A stretch of DNA of 63,660 bases from Acidobacteriaceae bacterium (GTDB lineage Bacteria > Acidobacteriota > Terriglobia > Terriglobales > Acidobacteriaceae), in assembly GCA_021323655.1 (NCBI GenBank), contig JAJPKO010000044.1, forward strand, positions 1 through 63,660, in the 5' to 3' direction. The translations under genes and the position numbers were made by a program. How positions within the stretch are numbered: the first letter of the stretch is position 1; the number at the start of each line of letters is the position of its first letter. Shown here in pieces: positions 44,426-52,996 of the stretch. The notes beneath the pieces were generated by a model. That model was not told where the DNA came from. It saw only the letters and a list, made by a program, of their open reading frames with translations, and searched no databases.

Positions 44426-44456
44426 CCCTCCCCTCCTTAGGAAAGGAGGGGGGAGG
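44426..44456 (+). terminator. Possible terminator after purB
   Basis: Stem CCTCCCCTCCTT / AAGGAGGGGGGAGG with a short AGGA loop and two unpaired Gs, 22 bases after the purB stop; it lacks a T tract. Confidence 0.45.
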
Positions 44457-44493
44457 TGCCGGCTGCCAGTCAGTGCAAAGCGCACTCCAACCA

Positions 44494-45144
44494 CTAAGGC
44501 TTCAGAATCGCGTTATATCCATCCGCCAGCAGGCGCGAACGCATTTGTTTCGCCGCATCTCGCGAAGCAAAGGGTCCCACCTGCACGTGGTACAGCTTGT
44601 CTGGTGGATCGTTATGGACCGACACCGTATATCCATGCTGCCGCAACGCATTCGCCAGAGTGTTCGCGTCTTCCTGGTGAGAAACCGCTGCAATCTGCAC
44701 CATAAAACTTCCGGCAACAGAAGCAGGAGCAGCAGAAAGGGCTGCCGGTTTCAGCACGGGCTTGCTGGTCACCGTTGCCGGAACAACCACAGGCCTGGCC
44801 GCAGGTGCGGGTTTGGGCTCATCGGTGCTCGCCTCTTCAACCGGCTGTTGAGTATCCGCCGACGGGCTGGCAGTCTCCAGCGCTTCCATCGCCGACGGCT
44901 TAGGAATATTCGCAGGCTGCGCCGCTGGTGGCGTTTCCGGTTGCGTGCTCGAAGAAGGCGCCGCCTCTGCCGAGCTGGCCGGAGTCGCCGTAGTTCCCCG
45001 ACGCCCCATCGAATATCCAAAACCGAAAAATACTCCGCACACCAGCACCAGCCCAAAGAAAATCCCCAGCAGCGTGCCGGCGTTCAACGTAATCTCTGAT
45101 TCGTTTTCCTTCTCTTCTTCCTCGTAATCAACCACGTTTCTCAT
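44494..45144 (-). CDS. SPOR domain membrane protein
   Basis: A 216-residue bitopic protein. Acidic N terminus (DYEEEEKENESE), one transmembrane helix (GTLLGIFFGLVLVCGVFFGF), a long proline/alanine-rich linker and a C-terminal SPOR domain (SFMVQIAAVSHQEDANTLAN, YTVSVHNDPPDKLYHVQVGP, AAKQMRSRLLADGYNAILKP). SPOR domains bind denuded peptidoglycan at division sites. Its ATG overlaps the slipin stop in an ATGA junction, indicating coupled translation. Confidence 0.9.
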   Translation of the reverse strand: MRNVVDYEEEEKENESEITLNAGTLLGIFFGLVLVCGVFFGFGYSMGRRGTTATPASSAEAAPSSSTQPETPPAAQPANIPKPSAMEALETASPSADTQQPVEEASTDEPKPAPAARPVVVPATVTSKPVLKPAALSAAPASVAGSFMVQIAAVSHQEDANTLANALRQHGYTVSVHNDPPDKLYHVQVGPFASRDAAKQMRSRLLADGYNAILKP

Positions 45145-45911
45145 TTCTGCTCCTCAGGCTTTGCAGGAACAAACTTCTGCACCAGCGAAAGCAGTTCCAT
45201 CGGCAGCGGGAAAACGACTGTCGTGTTCTTTTCAGTGCCAATATCGGTCAGGGTTTGCAGATACCTGAGCTGCAGCGTAATCGGCTGCATCGCCAGCAGG
45301 TTTGCTGCATCCACCAGCCGCTGCGCCGCTGCATATTCACCATCGGCATTGATGATCTTCGACCGCTTTTCGCGTTCCGCTTCCGCCTGCTTGGCCATCG
45401 CGCGCAGCATCTGTTCCGGTAAGTCCACCTGCTTGACTTCCACGCTGACCACCTTCACGCCCCACGGCTCCGTGCGCTGGTCCATGATGCTCTGGATCCG
45501 CTGATTTAATGCATCGCGGTGCGCCAGCAGGCTGTCCAGCTCCACTTCGCCCAGCACGGACCGCAGCGTCGTCTGCGCAAACTGTGAAGTCTGGTACACA
45601 TAATTTGAGACCTCAATCACAGCCTTTAGCGGATCAAGCACCCGCAGCGTAATTACCGCATTGACCTTGATCGTCACGTTGTCACGCGTAATTACGTCCT
45701 GCGGAGGGACCTCCAGCACCTCCTGCCGCAGCGAAACGCGAATAATCTGATCAAACGGCCGGAAGACCAGAATGATCCCCGGACCCTTGGGCTGCGGCAG
45801 CGCGCGACCCAAGCGGAAAATCACCCCGCGCTCATACTCGCGCAGGATCTTGATGGAATTCAGCAGATAAAGAACAATGACCGCAATCACTACCAGGCTT
45901 GGAATGCCCAT
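45141..45911 (-). CDS. SPFH/Band 7 protein (slipin)
   Basis: A 256-residue membrane-anchored protein from ATG 45911 (GAGAGGGG upstream). One N-terminal helix (LVVIAVIVLYLLNSIKIL), then a SPFH domain with REYERGVIFRLGRA, PPQDVITRDNVTIKVNAVIT, AQTTLRSVLGEVELDSLLAH and a C-terminal helical coil. Prokaryotic slipins usually pair with an NfeD-type membrane protease, here the gene directly upstream. Confidence 0.92.
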   Translation of the reverse strand: MGIPSLVVIAVIVLYLLNSIKILREYERGVIFRLGRALPQPKGPGIILVFRPFDQIIRVSLRQEVLEVPPQDVITRDNVTIKVNAVITLRVLDPLKAVIEVSNYVYQTSQFAQTTLRSVLGEVELDSLLAHRDALNQRIQSIMDQRTEPWGVKVVSVEVKQVDLPEQMLRAMAKQAEAEREKRSKIINADGEYAAAQRLVDAANLLAMQPITLQLRYLQTLTDIGTEKNTTVVFPLPMELLSLVQKFVPAKPEEQK

Positions 45912-45962
45912 AGTTCCCCTCTCGCATTGGGATTCTATCGCAGCTGCCAAGCATAGAAGTGT

Positions 45963-47282
45963 CTAATTTGTTACAGATTTCCCCTCCGGAACCCGCTCTA
46001 CCAACAGCGTAAGCCCGCGCACATTGCACACCCGCACACGCTCGCCCGCCTCTACCGGCTCCGGCGACTCAGCAAACCACAACTCCCCGTGCACCATCAC
46101 CTGCCCACGCGGCCCCAGCGCCTCCTGCGCAATCGCAATCGAGCCAATCAGCGCCTCCGGCCCCATCAACGACTTGTTCCTTCGCGCGCGCCACGCTAAC
46201 CGGACAAGAAATGTCGTAATCGCTCCGAACGCAATTCCCGCCGCTACCGCCGTGCCTACACTCACGCGCATCTCCGGCACCGGCCCTGCAACCAGCGTCA
46301 GCAGCCCCAGCACCAGGCAAATGATTCCCGCCGCAGCCAGAACGCCATGCCCGCCAAACTTCGCCTCCAGCAACATCAGCACAAATGCAGCCACAATCAG
46401 AAGCAGAGACGTATACCGGACCGGCAGCAGATTCAGCGAAAAAAGTGCCAGCAGCAACAACAGCGTCCCCAGCGCACCAGGAATAATCGTCCCTGGAACG
46501 TTGAACTCCAGATAGATCAGCAGCCCGCCTATTACCAGCACCAGCACCGCCAGATTCGGGTTCATCATACGGTCCAGAATCTCTTCGCGCAGTGTCGTAT
46601 CCACCGTCACCAGATGCGCGTTGCGCGTGTGCAGCACCACCGTCGAGCCATCAAACCGCGTCACGCTGCGTCCGTCCAACGCATCCAGCAGAGCGGTATT
46701 GCTCGGCGCCACCAGATCAATCAGCTTCAGCTGCTCGGCCTCGCGCTCCGTGTACGACTTCGAATTCAGCACCGCGTCCTGCGCTGCATCCGTATTGCGC
46801 CCACGCCGTGACACATACGACCGCAGGAACGCCGTCGTATCGTTCTCCAGCTTGCGCTTCATCTCATCGTCCAGCTTGCCGCCCATCACCACCGGATGCG
46901 CCGCGCCCGCATTCGTCCCCAGAGCCATCGCCGCAATGTCCGCAGCCTCAAGAATGAAGAATCCCGCAGAACCCGCCCGGGCTCCCGAAGGCGCAACATA
47001 CACAATCACCGGAACAGGCGAAGCAAGAATGTCATGCACAATCGCACGCGTAGACTCGAGCATTCCGCCCGGCGTATCCATCTCAATCAGCACAGCATTG
47101 GCGTGCAGCCCGGCCGCCTGCGCAAGCCCGCGGCTAAGATACCCCTCACTAACAGGCTGAATCGTGTCCCGCAAATGCAGCAGAACGACCTGAGGCACCG
47201 CTTGCGCAAAGAGCGGACACGTCAGCAGCAAGACGACCGCACAGATTAGAAAGCCAACCGCGTTATGCCGCTGTCTTTTCAT
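45963..47282 (-). CDS. nfeD: NfeD-type membrane-bound ClpP-class serine protease
   Basis: A 439-residue protein. Signal peptide/helix (GFLICAVVLLLTCPLFAQA), then a ClpP-like crotonase-fold protease region with EMDTPGGMLESTRAIVHDIL, SGARAGSAGFFILEAADIAAM (catalytic serine within GSAG) and a lysine-containing KLDDEMKRKLENDTTAF helix for a Ser/Lys dyad. Four membrane helices follow, ending in a soluble OB-like NfeD domain (GSIAIAQEALGPRGQVMVHG). It starts a slipin-SPOR operon, 51 bases apart from slipin. The 59-base gap to the TPR gene ahead suggests the same unit. Confidence 0.92.
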   Translation of the reverse strand: MKRQRHNAVGFLICAVVLLLTCPLFAQAVPQVVLLHLRDTIQPVSEGYLSRGLAQAAGLHANAVLIEMDTPGGMLESTRAIVHDILASPVPVIVYVAPSGARAGSAGFFILEAADIAAMALGTNAGAAHPVVMGGKLDDEMKRKLENDTTAFLRSYVSRRGRNTDAAQDAVLNSKSYTEREAEQLKLIDLVAPSNTALLDALDGRSVTRFDGSTVVLHTRNAHLVTVDTTLREEILDRMMNPNLAVLVLVIGGLLIYLEFNVPGTIIPGALGTLLLLLALFSLNLLPVRYTSLLLIVAAFVLMLLEAKFGGHGVLAAAGIICLVLGLLTLVAGPVPEMRVSVGTAVAAGIAFGAITTFLVRLAWRARRNKSLMGPEALIGSIAIAQEALGPRGQVMVHGELWFAESPEPVEAGERVRVCNVRGLTLLVERVPEGKSVTN

Positions 47283-47341
47283 CCCTTGTGACCAGGTGCC
47301 TCATCCTTTCACACAACGAAAGGGTGAGAAATCGCCGCATT

Positions 47342-48973
47342 CTACGGCACCTGTTGCCCTTTCTGTTCGAGTGCCATCTTCATCACCCGCGCATTTGGAT
47401 TATTCGGCTCAATCTTCAGCGCCTCGCTGATCTCATTCGCTGCCGGAGCAAGCTGGTGGGCCTGTACATCCATCCGCGCCAGCACCAAATGCGCTGCCAC
47501 ATTCGGCTTCAATTGAAGTGACTTCAGTGCCTCCTGCCGCGCTGCGTCCGCATCGTTCGTGCGCTCGCGCACCTCCGCCAGCCCGACGTGCGCCGCCGAC
47601 GCCGACGCAGGGTCCGCTTCAATCGCCGCCTGGAACTCGCGCTCCGCCTCCAGCAGCAAGCCGCGGTTCAGAAACTGCGTGCCACCCTTCACCAGCGCGT
47701 CTGCCCGCTGCTCCGGAGGAAGCGCCGCCAGACGCATGCTCTGCATCTGCTCCATCTCAAACGCCGCCTGCCGGAAGCTCGCCTCGTTATAGCTCCGCTT
47801 GATGCGCTCCAGCGGAAGGTCAGTTTTCTGCGCTGCCAGCGCCGGGTTTTGCTGCTGGCTGTGCAAAGAGTTGGCAAAGCCAGCAATGTCCGCGTCCTGT
47901 GGACGCAGCTTCGTCGCCTGATCGATCTCCCGCACCGCTCCGGCAACATCGCCCTTGCGCTTCAAAGCAATCGCCAGATTAAAGTGGTAGTCCGCGTCTT
48001 TCGGATCAGCCGCCACCGCTTGCTGAAAAAGCCCTGTTCCGTCGCGCCCGCGCCGCGCCGCCGCCACTCCCTGGTTGTTCACCACTTCCGGCAGAGGCAA
48101 TCGAGTCGTGTCAAACGCAAAAGCATCTTCTGCCTCCAGATATTTACCCGTATAGAAAAATGCCAGCCCGCGATAAAAGTCCGCCTCCAGCGCATTCGGA
48201 TCGTCTTTCGGCAGATTGCCCAGCGTCGTCGCTGCCAGATCAAAATTCTGGTTGTAAAAATACGTCTTGCCCAGCGCCAGTTGCGCAGGATAGAAGCGCG
48301 GAGCCAGCCTTACCGCCTCCCGCAAGTGGCGAATCCTCTCTCCAATCGAGTCCTCCGTCAAGCCGCGAACGTAATTCTCAAAGGCCGCCACACCCAGGTC
48401 CGAATCAGCATTCAGAAATGTCTGTTGCGCCACCGCATACTTCGGATCAAGCTGCCGCGCCGTCAACCACGCCAGCGTGTTCAGCACGTCCAGCAACCGC
48501 GTCATGTCCATCTGCACATTTACGGGATTGCCCAGCTTCAGCCCGGTCACATCCAGCACCTGTGCCGTCGCATTCAGCGAATTTCCCGATGTGGTGAAAA
48601 ACCCAAAAATGACGTAATCCGCATCCAGCGTCTGCGCAATCCGAATCGTGCTCGCGCGCGACGGCTGAAAGTTTGTCGGCAACCCCAGCCTGTCCAGCGC
48701 ATACATGCGGTCATTGCGGCTGATAGGCAAAAACCCCGCCGCCCCCAGTCTCCGGTTCAGCATCTCCGGAAAGGCCTCGCCAATCCAGTTCAGGTCCGCC
48801 CGCCCGCTGTGGTTCTCAAATGGAAGCACCAGCACCAGCCGCCCATGCGCCGCCGGAGCAGCTTCGGCCTGCGGACGCGACGCCGTCGTCGCCGGTTGCT
48901 GTGCTGCAAGAAACGACGCTGCCACCAGCAGCAGTCCGCAAACAAGAGAGCGAAATAGATTCAATGGCCGCAC
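47342..48973 (-). CDS. Exported TPR protein with TolB/CsgG-like N-terminal domain
   Basis: About 543 residues from GTG 48973; a TTG a few codons later is an alternative. A signal peptide (LFRSLVCGLLLVAASFLAAQ) is followed by residues about 45-165 resembling the LpoB/TolB-N layout (VLVLPFENHSGRADLNWIGE, AFPEMLNRRLGAAGFLPISR, DYVIFGFF). The rest consists of TPR helices (FYPAQLALGKTYFYNQNFDL, DYHFNLAIALKRKGDVAGAV). It appears to be a periplasmic scaffold. It precedes nfeD on the same strand. A perfect TATAAT sits 11 bases upstream of the GTG, so the transcript may be nearly leaderless. Confidence 0.8.
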   Translation of the reverse strand: MRPLNLFRSLVCGLLLVAASFLAAQQPATTASRPQAEAAPAAHGRLVLVLPFENHSGRADLNWIGEAFPEMLNRRLGAAGFLPISRNDRMYALDRLGLPTNFQPSRASTIRIAQTLDADYVIFGFFTTSGNSLNATAQVLDVTGLKLGNPVNVQMDMTRLLDVLNTLAWLTARQLDPKYAVAQQTFLNADSDLGVAAFENYVRGLTEDSIGERIRHLREAVRLAPRFYPAQLALGKTYFYNQNFDLAATTLGNLPKDDPNALEADFYRGLAFFYTGKYLEAEDAFAFDTTRLPLPEVVNNQGVAAARRGRDGTGLFQQAVAADPKDADYHFNLAIALKRKGDVAGAVREIDQATKLRPQDADIAGFANSLHSQQQNPALAAQKTDLPLERIKRSYNEASFRQAAFEMEQMQSMRLAALPPEQRADALVKGGTQFLNRGLLLEAEREFQAAIEADPASASAAHVGLAEVRERTNDADAARQEALKSLQLKPNVAAHLVLARMDVQAHQLAPAANEISEALKIEPNNPNARVMKMALEQKGQQVP

Positions 48974-48983
48974 TTCAAGGCTG

Positions 48984-48989
48984 ATTATA
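48984..48989 (-). promoter_or_regulatory. -10 element (TATAAT) of the TPR/nfeD cluster
   Basis: TATAAT on the minus strand, 10 bases before the GTG start at 48973. No good -35 box is seen at 16-18 bases. Transcription would start within a few bases of the start codon. Confidence 0.45.
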
Positions 48990-49044
48990 TTGGAACCAAA
49001 CCATCTTTTAGTCCGACTCCCTGGCTCAAACGCCTGTCCCAAAC

Positions 49045-50715
49045 CTATCTTCCAGAAAGCAGAAACACCTCGGGTGCCGTATCGGTGTCAATAACCCCGG
49101 GTGCCCCCACGTTCGCAAAGCTAACGTGGGCCAAACTCGTCTGCGCGGAGCGCGTTCCAATCACACCAAAACCGCCAACCAACGCCTCCTGCGCCCGGTC
49201 AAAGTGCAGAACAGCGGCCCATATCCCCTGCCGCTCCCCGCGCCACGTCACTTTCCCGCCCAGCAACCGCGCAACCGACTCCGGAGGCAAATCACGATGA
49301 AAATCAAAGTACCGCGCATCCAGCTCTTCATTCCCGCGCCCCAGGTTCATCCACAAATGCGGCGGATCATACTTCGTCGAAAACACCAGCGCCACCGAGT
49401 ATTCCGGCGCAACCTGTGCCGCTGCTTCCACATGATCAAAGGAAAAGTTATCAATCGCCACCGTCTGCACAGGCGCCATTACATATCCCAGCTCCGGCTT
49501 CCGCAGCTCATCCGTCACCGGCCACGCCGTCAGCACCGTCGCGCCCGGATAATGGCGCTCAATCTGCCCGATCGCCGTCTCATGCAGAAGAATCACATCG
49601 CGATAAGCCAGATTGTCTTCCGGCGCAAAGCGATACGGCGGATTCACAAAAACCCCGGCCACAAATCCCGCCGCTGCCAGTCCTGCCAGCGCCACCCACT
49701 GCCTGCACCTGCGATAGAACGTATTCACACACAGCAGCAGCACCAGCGGATACAGCGGCAGCAGATACCGAGTCAGCAGCGCTCCGCCCAGCACAGAAAA
49801 CAGCACCAGGTTCGCCAGAATGACTACATAGAAAACCACCTGCACCCGCAGAGAAATGCGCTCACGCCCTTCCATGGGCGGCAGCATCAGGCACGCCAGC
49901 ATCGTCAGCACAGGCACAAACAGATTCATGTGTCCGGTCACCTGCAAACATCTGTGCGCAAACGCCAGCAGGATCCGCACCGGCATCATCGTCGCGGTCG
50001 CGTTGTAGCGCAGATACTCCGGATTCCCAAACACGAACCCGGTCCTGTGCCAGTGATACAAATACCAGCAGACCAGCGGCAAAACTGGCGCCAAAAGTTT
50101 GAAGGAATCAGATGCTCCATACAAGACTGGCTCGCCAACTTGCCGGGCGCCCCATCCCTTTGCGCCGGGTTTACGCAAAAGGGTGAGAATGAATAACGCC
50201 AGCGGCGTCACTATCGCCGTCTCTTTTGAAAGCGCAGCCAGCGAAAAGCAAACCACGCTCATCCACATCTTCTCTTCCAGAAAAAACACCAGTGCCCAAA
50301 GTGTCCCTGCCGCGGCAAACAGGTCCGCATGGGCTAGTGAACTCTGCGCAAACCATATCGGATACATCGCTGTCAGAACAGTCGCCGCCGCCGCAACCTG
50401 CCAATTCCGCGTAACTGTCGCAGCCATCCGGAAAACCGCTGTCAGCGCCACGGAAGCCACAAAGCACATTGCCATCCGCGTCACCCACGGAGCAAACCCA
50501 AACACCTTCCACCAGATGGTCAAATAAACGGACGGCAGCGGCGGGTGCGCATTCGAAAGCGTCGAAAACGGTATCAGCGAACCGGTGCGGAAAAAATCAT
50601 AGGCCGCCGGAATGTAATACCCAGCCTCGTCCCAGTAATAAGGCAGATGCAGCAGCGGAAGATGCGCAAGCACGACAGCAGCAAAGATCGCTGAAAACGC
50701 CAGAAGATATTTCAT
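49045..50715 (-). CDS. GT39/ArnT-like membrane glycosyltransferase
   Basis: A 556-residue protein with about ten to twelve membrane helices and a C-terminal periplasmic domain. The first loop has YYWDEAGYYIPAAYDFF, with the aspartate/glutamate pair used by PMT/ArnT enzymes (DE), and STLSNAHPPLPSVY follows. It likely transfers a sugar from a polyprenyl-phosphate donor to lipid or protein outside. The last about 35 residues (TRSAQTSLAHVSFANVGAPG and following) coincide with a GGGTGCCC-type repeat in reverse, so the natural C terminus has been replaced or extended by repeat sequence. Confidence 0.87.
   Translation of the reverse strand: MKYLLAFSAIFAAVVLAHLPLLHLPYYWDEAGYYIPAAYDFFRTGSLIPFSTLSNAHPPLPSVYLTIWWKVFGFAPWVTRMAMCFVASVALTAVFRMAATVTRNWQVAAAATVLTAMYPIWFAQSSLAHADLFAAAGTLWALVFFLEEKMWMSVVCFSLAALSKETAIVTPLALFILTLLRKPGAKGWGARQVGEPVLYGASDSFKLLAPVLPLVCWYLYHWHRTGFVFGNPEYLRYNATATMMPVRILLAFAHRCLQVTGHMNLFVPVLTMLACLMLPPMEGRERISLRVQVVFYVVILANLVLFSVLGGALLTRYLLPLYPLVLLLCVNTFYRRCRQWVALAGLAAAGFVAGVFVNPPYRFAPEDNLAYRDVILLHETAIGQIERHYPGATVLTAWPVTDELRKPELGYVMAPVQTVAIDNFSFDHVEAAAQVAPEYSVALVFSTKYDPPHLWMNLGRGNEELDARYFDFHRDLPPESVARLLGGKVTWRGERQGIWAAVLHFDRAQEALVGGFGVIGTRSAQTSLAHVSFANVGAPGVIDTDTAPEVFLLSGR
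49096..49154. repeat. GGGTGCCC/GCTAA hairpin element inside the GT39 gene
   Basis: CCCACGTT (49106-49113) pairs perfectly with AACGTGGG (49123-49130) around TTCGCAAAGCT-like sequence. It is followed by GTCTGCGCGGAGCGCG (49139-49154), the near copy of 24067-24083. The element is translated as the C-terminal tail of the transferase. Confidence 0.7.
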
Positions 50716-50894
50716 GTATTAGTAGTCATAATACGGAAACTGGACAGCTTTGGACCGCCCTGGAACACCCGGCCATTCGGGAACGACCCAACAGAACTCC
50801 AGCCGTCTGCAGGATACCGCTCCGGAAATCAACAGTAATCTGGCATTCGTGCAATTTCTTGCTGCATCCCTCAAAATAAAAATGAGGAGCATGG

Positions 50895-51632
50895 ATGACG
50901 ACACTACACACCACGTCAGCCGATCAATATACGCGCGAAGAATTTCTCCAGACCGTTCTGGAAGCAAAGCCCAAAATCGCCGTCTTTGACTGCGACGGCA
51001 CGCTTTGGAGTGGCGACGCCGGATATGGCTTCATGGTCTGGTCTATCGAGTCCGGCCTGCTGTCACGCAATGCCTCCGATTGGCTCGATTCTCAATACCG
51101 CGCCTACCGCGCCGGAAAGGTCTCTGAGGCCGAGATGTGCGGCGAGATGGTGCAGGTCTACGCCGGACTGCGCGAAGAAGAGATGCGCAAATCCGCCGCC
51201 ACCTATTTTCGCGCCCATGTGGAAGCAAACATCTTCCCCGAGATGCGCGACCTGGTTTCTGCGCTGCGCGAATTCGGCACGGAACTCTGGGCCGTCAGCT
51301 CCACCAATAACTGGGTCATAAAAGAAGGCGTGCAGCGTTTTGGAATCCCTGCCCAACGCGTGCTGGCCGCTACGGTGCAGATCAAAGACGGCATCGTAAC
51401 CAGCGAGCTGGTAGACGTACCGACCGACGAAGCCAAGGCAGAAGCTCTTGTCCGCGCAGGTGTGCCACATCCGGATTGCGTCTTCGGCAACTCGATCCAC
51501 GATGAAGCAATGCTGAAGATCGCCTCCCGCGCATTTCCCGTCAACCCCACACCCGCGCTGGTCAAGAGCGCCGCAGCGCATGGATGGGCCATCTTTTATC
51601 CTGAATCTGTGCTGAAAGACAGTAAGGTGTAA
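50895..51632 (+). CDS. HAD-IB family phosphatase (SerB-like)
   Basis: A 245-residue haloacid-dehalogenase-like hydrolase. Motif I FDCDGTLWSGD has the nucleophile and acid aspartates; motif II AVSSTNNW; motif III/IV region GNSIHDEAMLKIASRAFPVN with K further upstream. An alpha-helical cap lies between motifs I and II. Likely a small-molecule phosphatase; phosphoserine is one option. The ATG has a GAGGAGC site 5 bases upstream. It heads a three-gene operon: the next start is 6 bases after its stop. Confidence 0.88.
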   Translation: MTTLHTTSADQYTREEFLQTVLEAKPKIAVFDCDGTLWSGDAGYGFMVWSIESGLLSRNASDWLDSQYRAYRAGKVSEAEMCGEMVQVYAGLREEEMRKSAATYFRAHVEANIFPEMRDLVSALREFGTELWAVSSTNNWVIKEGVQRFGIPAQRVLAATVQIKDGIVTSELVDVPTDEAKAEALVRAGVPHPDCVFGNSIHDEAMLKIASRAFPVNPTPALVKSAAAHGWAIFYPESVLKDSKV

Positions 51633-51638
51633 AAAGCG

Positions 51639-52460
51639 ATGCGCATCATATCGCTCCAGCCCAGCATCTCTGTCATTCTCGCCCGGCTGGGCCGCCTTGA
51701 TGCGCTCATTGCCTGCACCCGCTATTGTCTCGATGTCGTTCCCGAACTCCGCGAGCGCAATCTTTCCATCGTCCATGACTCCTGGACAACCACGACCGAC
51801 GAACTGGCGGCGCTCGCACCCGATCTTGTCATCGCCTCTGTCCCCTACCGGCAGGAATCGCTGACAGCCATCCTCAAAGCAGGATTCCCGGTGCTCGCAC
51901 TGGCTCCGCACTCTCTGGCTGATATCTACGCCGACATCCGCCTGATCGCCTCCATCGCAAATGCGCGTAATCAGGGAGAAACAATCATTACGGAAATGCA
52001 GTCCACCATAGAAGACGTGCGCCGAAAAGCAGCCACCGCCGCGGACCGCCCCTGGGTCTACTGTGAAGAATGGGGCAAGCCGCTGATCCATTCGCAACTC
52101 TGGGTCAAGGAACTGATAGAAATTGCCGGAGGACGCTTCCTCGGGACCCCCGGGGGCGTAACCGATGCCAAGACAATCGCCGCGGCAAATCCCGACATCA
52201 TCCTCATGGCCTGGTGCGGCGCCGGCGACCGTGTTCCGCTGGAACAGACGGCATCCAGACGCGGGTGGAACCACCTTAACGCCATAGAAAACGCCCGCGT
52301 TTACTGCATTGCAGACGAGCTGCTGAATACGCCGGCCCCCACCCTGCTCGAAGGCCTGCGCGCGCTTGCATCCGCAATTCATCCCGAACTATTTTCCGGT
52401 CATGCGCCTGGCAGATTAAGGCGCATCGAAATCCAGGCAGAAGAGTCTAAACTAAAGTAA
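51639..52460 (+). CDS. BtuF/TroA-like cobalamin-type binding protein without signal peptide
   Basis: A 273-residue protein with the helical-backbone periplasmic-binding fold (RIISLQPSISVILARLGRLD, ELAALAPDLVIASVPYRQES, AANPDIILMAWCGAGDRVP). It resembles cobalamin- or iron-siderophore-binding proteins but begins directly with the fold: there is no signal peptide and no permease or ATPase gene nearby. It may act in the cytoplasm. It lies between the HAD phosphatase and the NUDIX gene. Confidence 0.8.
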   Translation: MRIISLQPSISVILARLGRLDALIACTRYCLDVVPELRERNLSIVHDSWTTTTDELAALAPDLVIASVPYRQESLTAILKAGFPVLALAPHSLADIYADIRLIASIANARNQGETIITEMQSTIEDVRRKAATAADRPWVYCEEWGKPLIHSQLWVKELIEIAGGRFLGTPGGVTDAKTIAAANPDIILMAWCGAGDRVPLEQTASRRGWNHLNAIENARVYCIADELLNTPAPTLLEGLRALASAIHPELFSGHAPGRLRRIEIQAEESKLK

Positions 52461-52892
52461 GTGGGGACTGGCATACATCCAGGGGGAGCAACTGCTTCTG
52501 TTCGCTATGTAGTTGCCGCGCTGATTCTGCGTAATGGCAAAGTCCTGATCTGCCAGAGGCGGCCTGACCAGGCCATGGCGCTTAAATGGGAGTTTCCCGG
52601 CGGCAAAATGGAACCGGGAGAGGGCCCAGAAGAAGCCCTCATACGCGAGCTGAACGAAGAGCTGGGGATTGATGCGGTCATCGGACCGCGCATCGCCCGG
52701 GTCCGGCACACCTATCGCAATGGCGGCGCTGTAGATCTCCAATTCTTCGCCGTGCATGAATTCAGTGGCGAAATGACGAACCACATCTTCAATGACCTGC
52801 GCTGGTCACTCCTCACCGACCTCCCAAAGTACGACTTTCTCGCGGCCGACCGGGGACTCGTTCAGGACCTCGCCGCCGGTAAGTTGCTCTAA
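52461..52892 (+). CDS. NUDIX hydrolase (MutT-like)
   Basis: A 143-residue protein beginning at GTG 52461, immediately after the stop of the previous gene. A complete NUDIX box is visible in GGKMEPGEGPEEALIRELNE then ELGI (Gx5Ex7REUxEExGU), in the setting VVAALILRNGKVLICQRRPD and WEFPGG found in 8-oxo-dGTPases and (deoxy)nucleotide pyrophosphatases. The third gene of the HAD-BtuF-like-NUDIX unit. Confidence 0.92.
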   Translation: MGTGIHPGGATASVRYVVAALILRNGKVLICQRRPDQAMALKWEFPGGKMEPGEGPEEALIRELNEELGIDAVIGPRIARVRHTYRNGGAVDLQFFAVHEFSGEMTNHIFNDLRWSLLTDLPKYDFLAADRGLVQDLAAGKLL

Positions 52893-52996
52893 TTTGCGAT
52901 AATCACCGGTTCCCATACCTCCTGGAGATGTGGAACTTGTAACAAAGAAACGGGGCATCTTTCCTCCCCTCGGAGGTGGTATGGTTATCACGAACT

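Noticed and set aside
47588-48958. 456-residue forward ORF opposite the TPR gene
   Set aside because: Highly arginine/glutamine-rich antisense text without domain features.
51063-52382. 439-residue reverse ORF across the HAD and BtuF-like genes
   Set aside because: It spans two real genes on the other strand and has no recognisable family.
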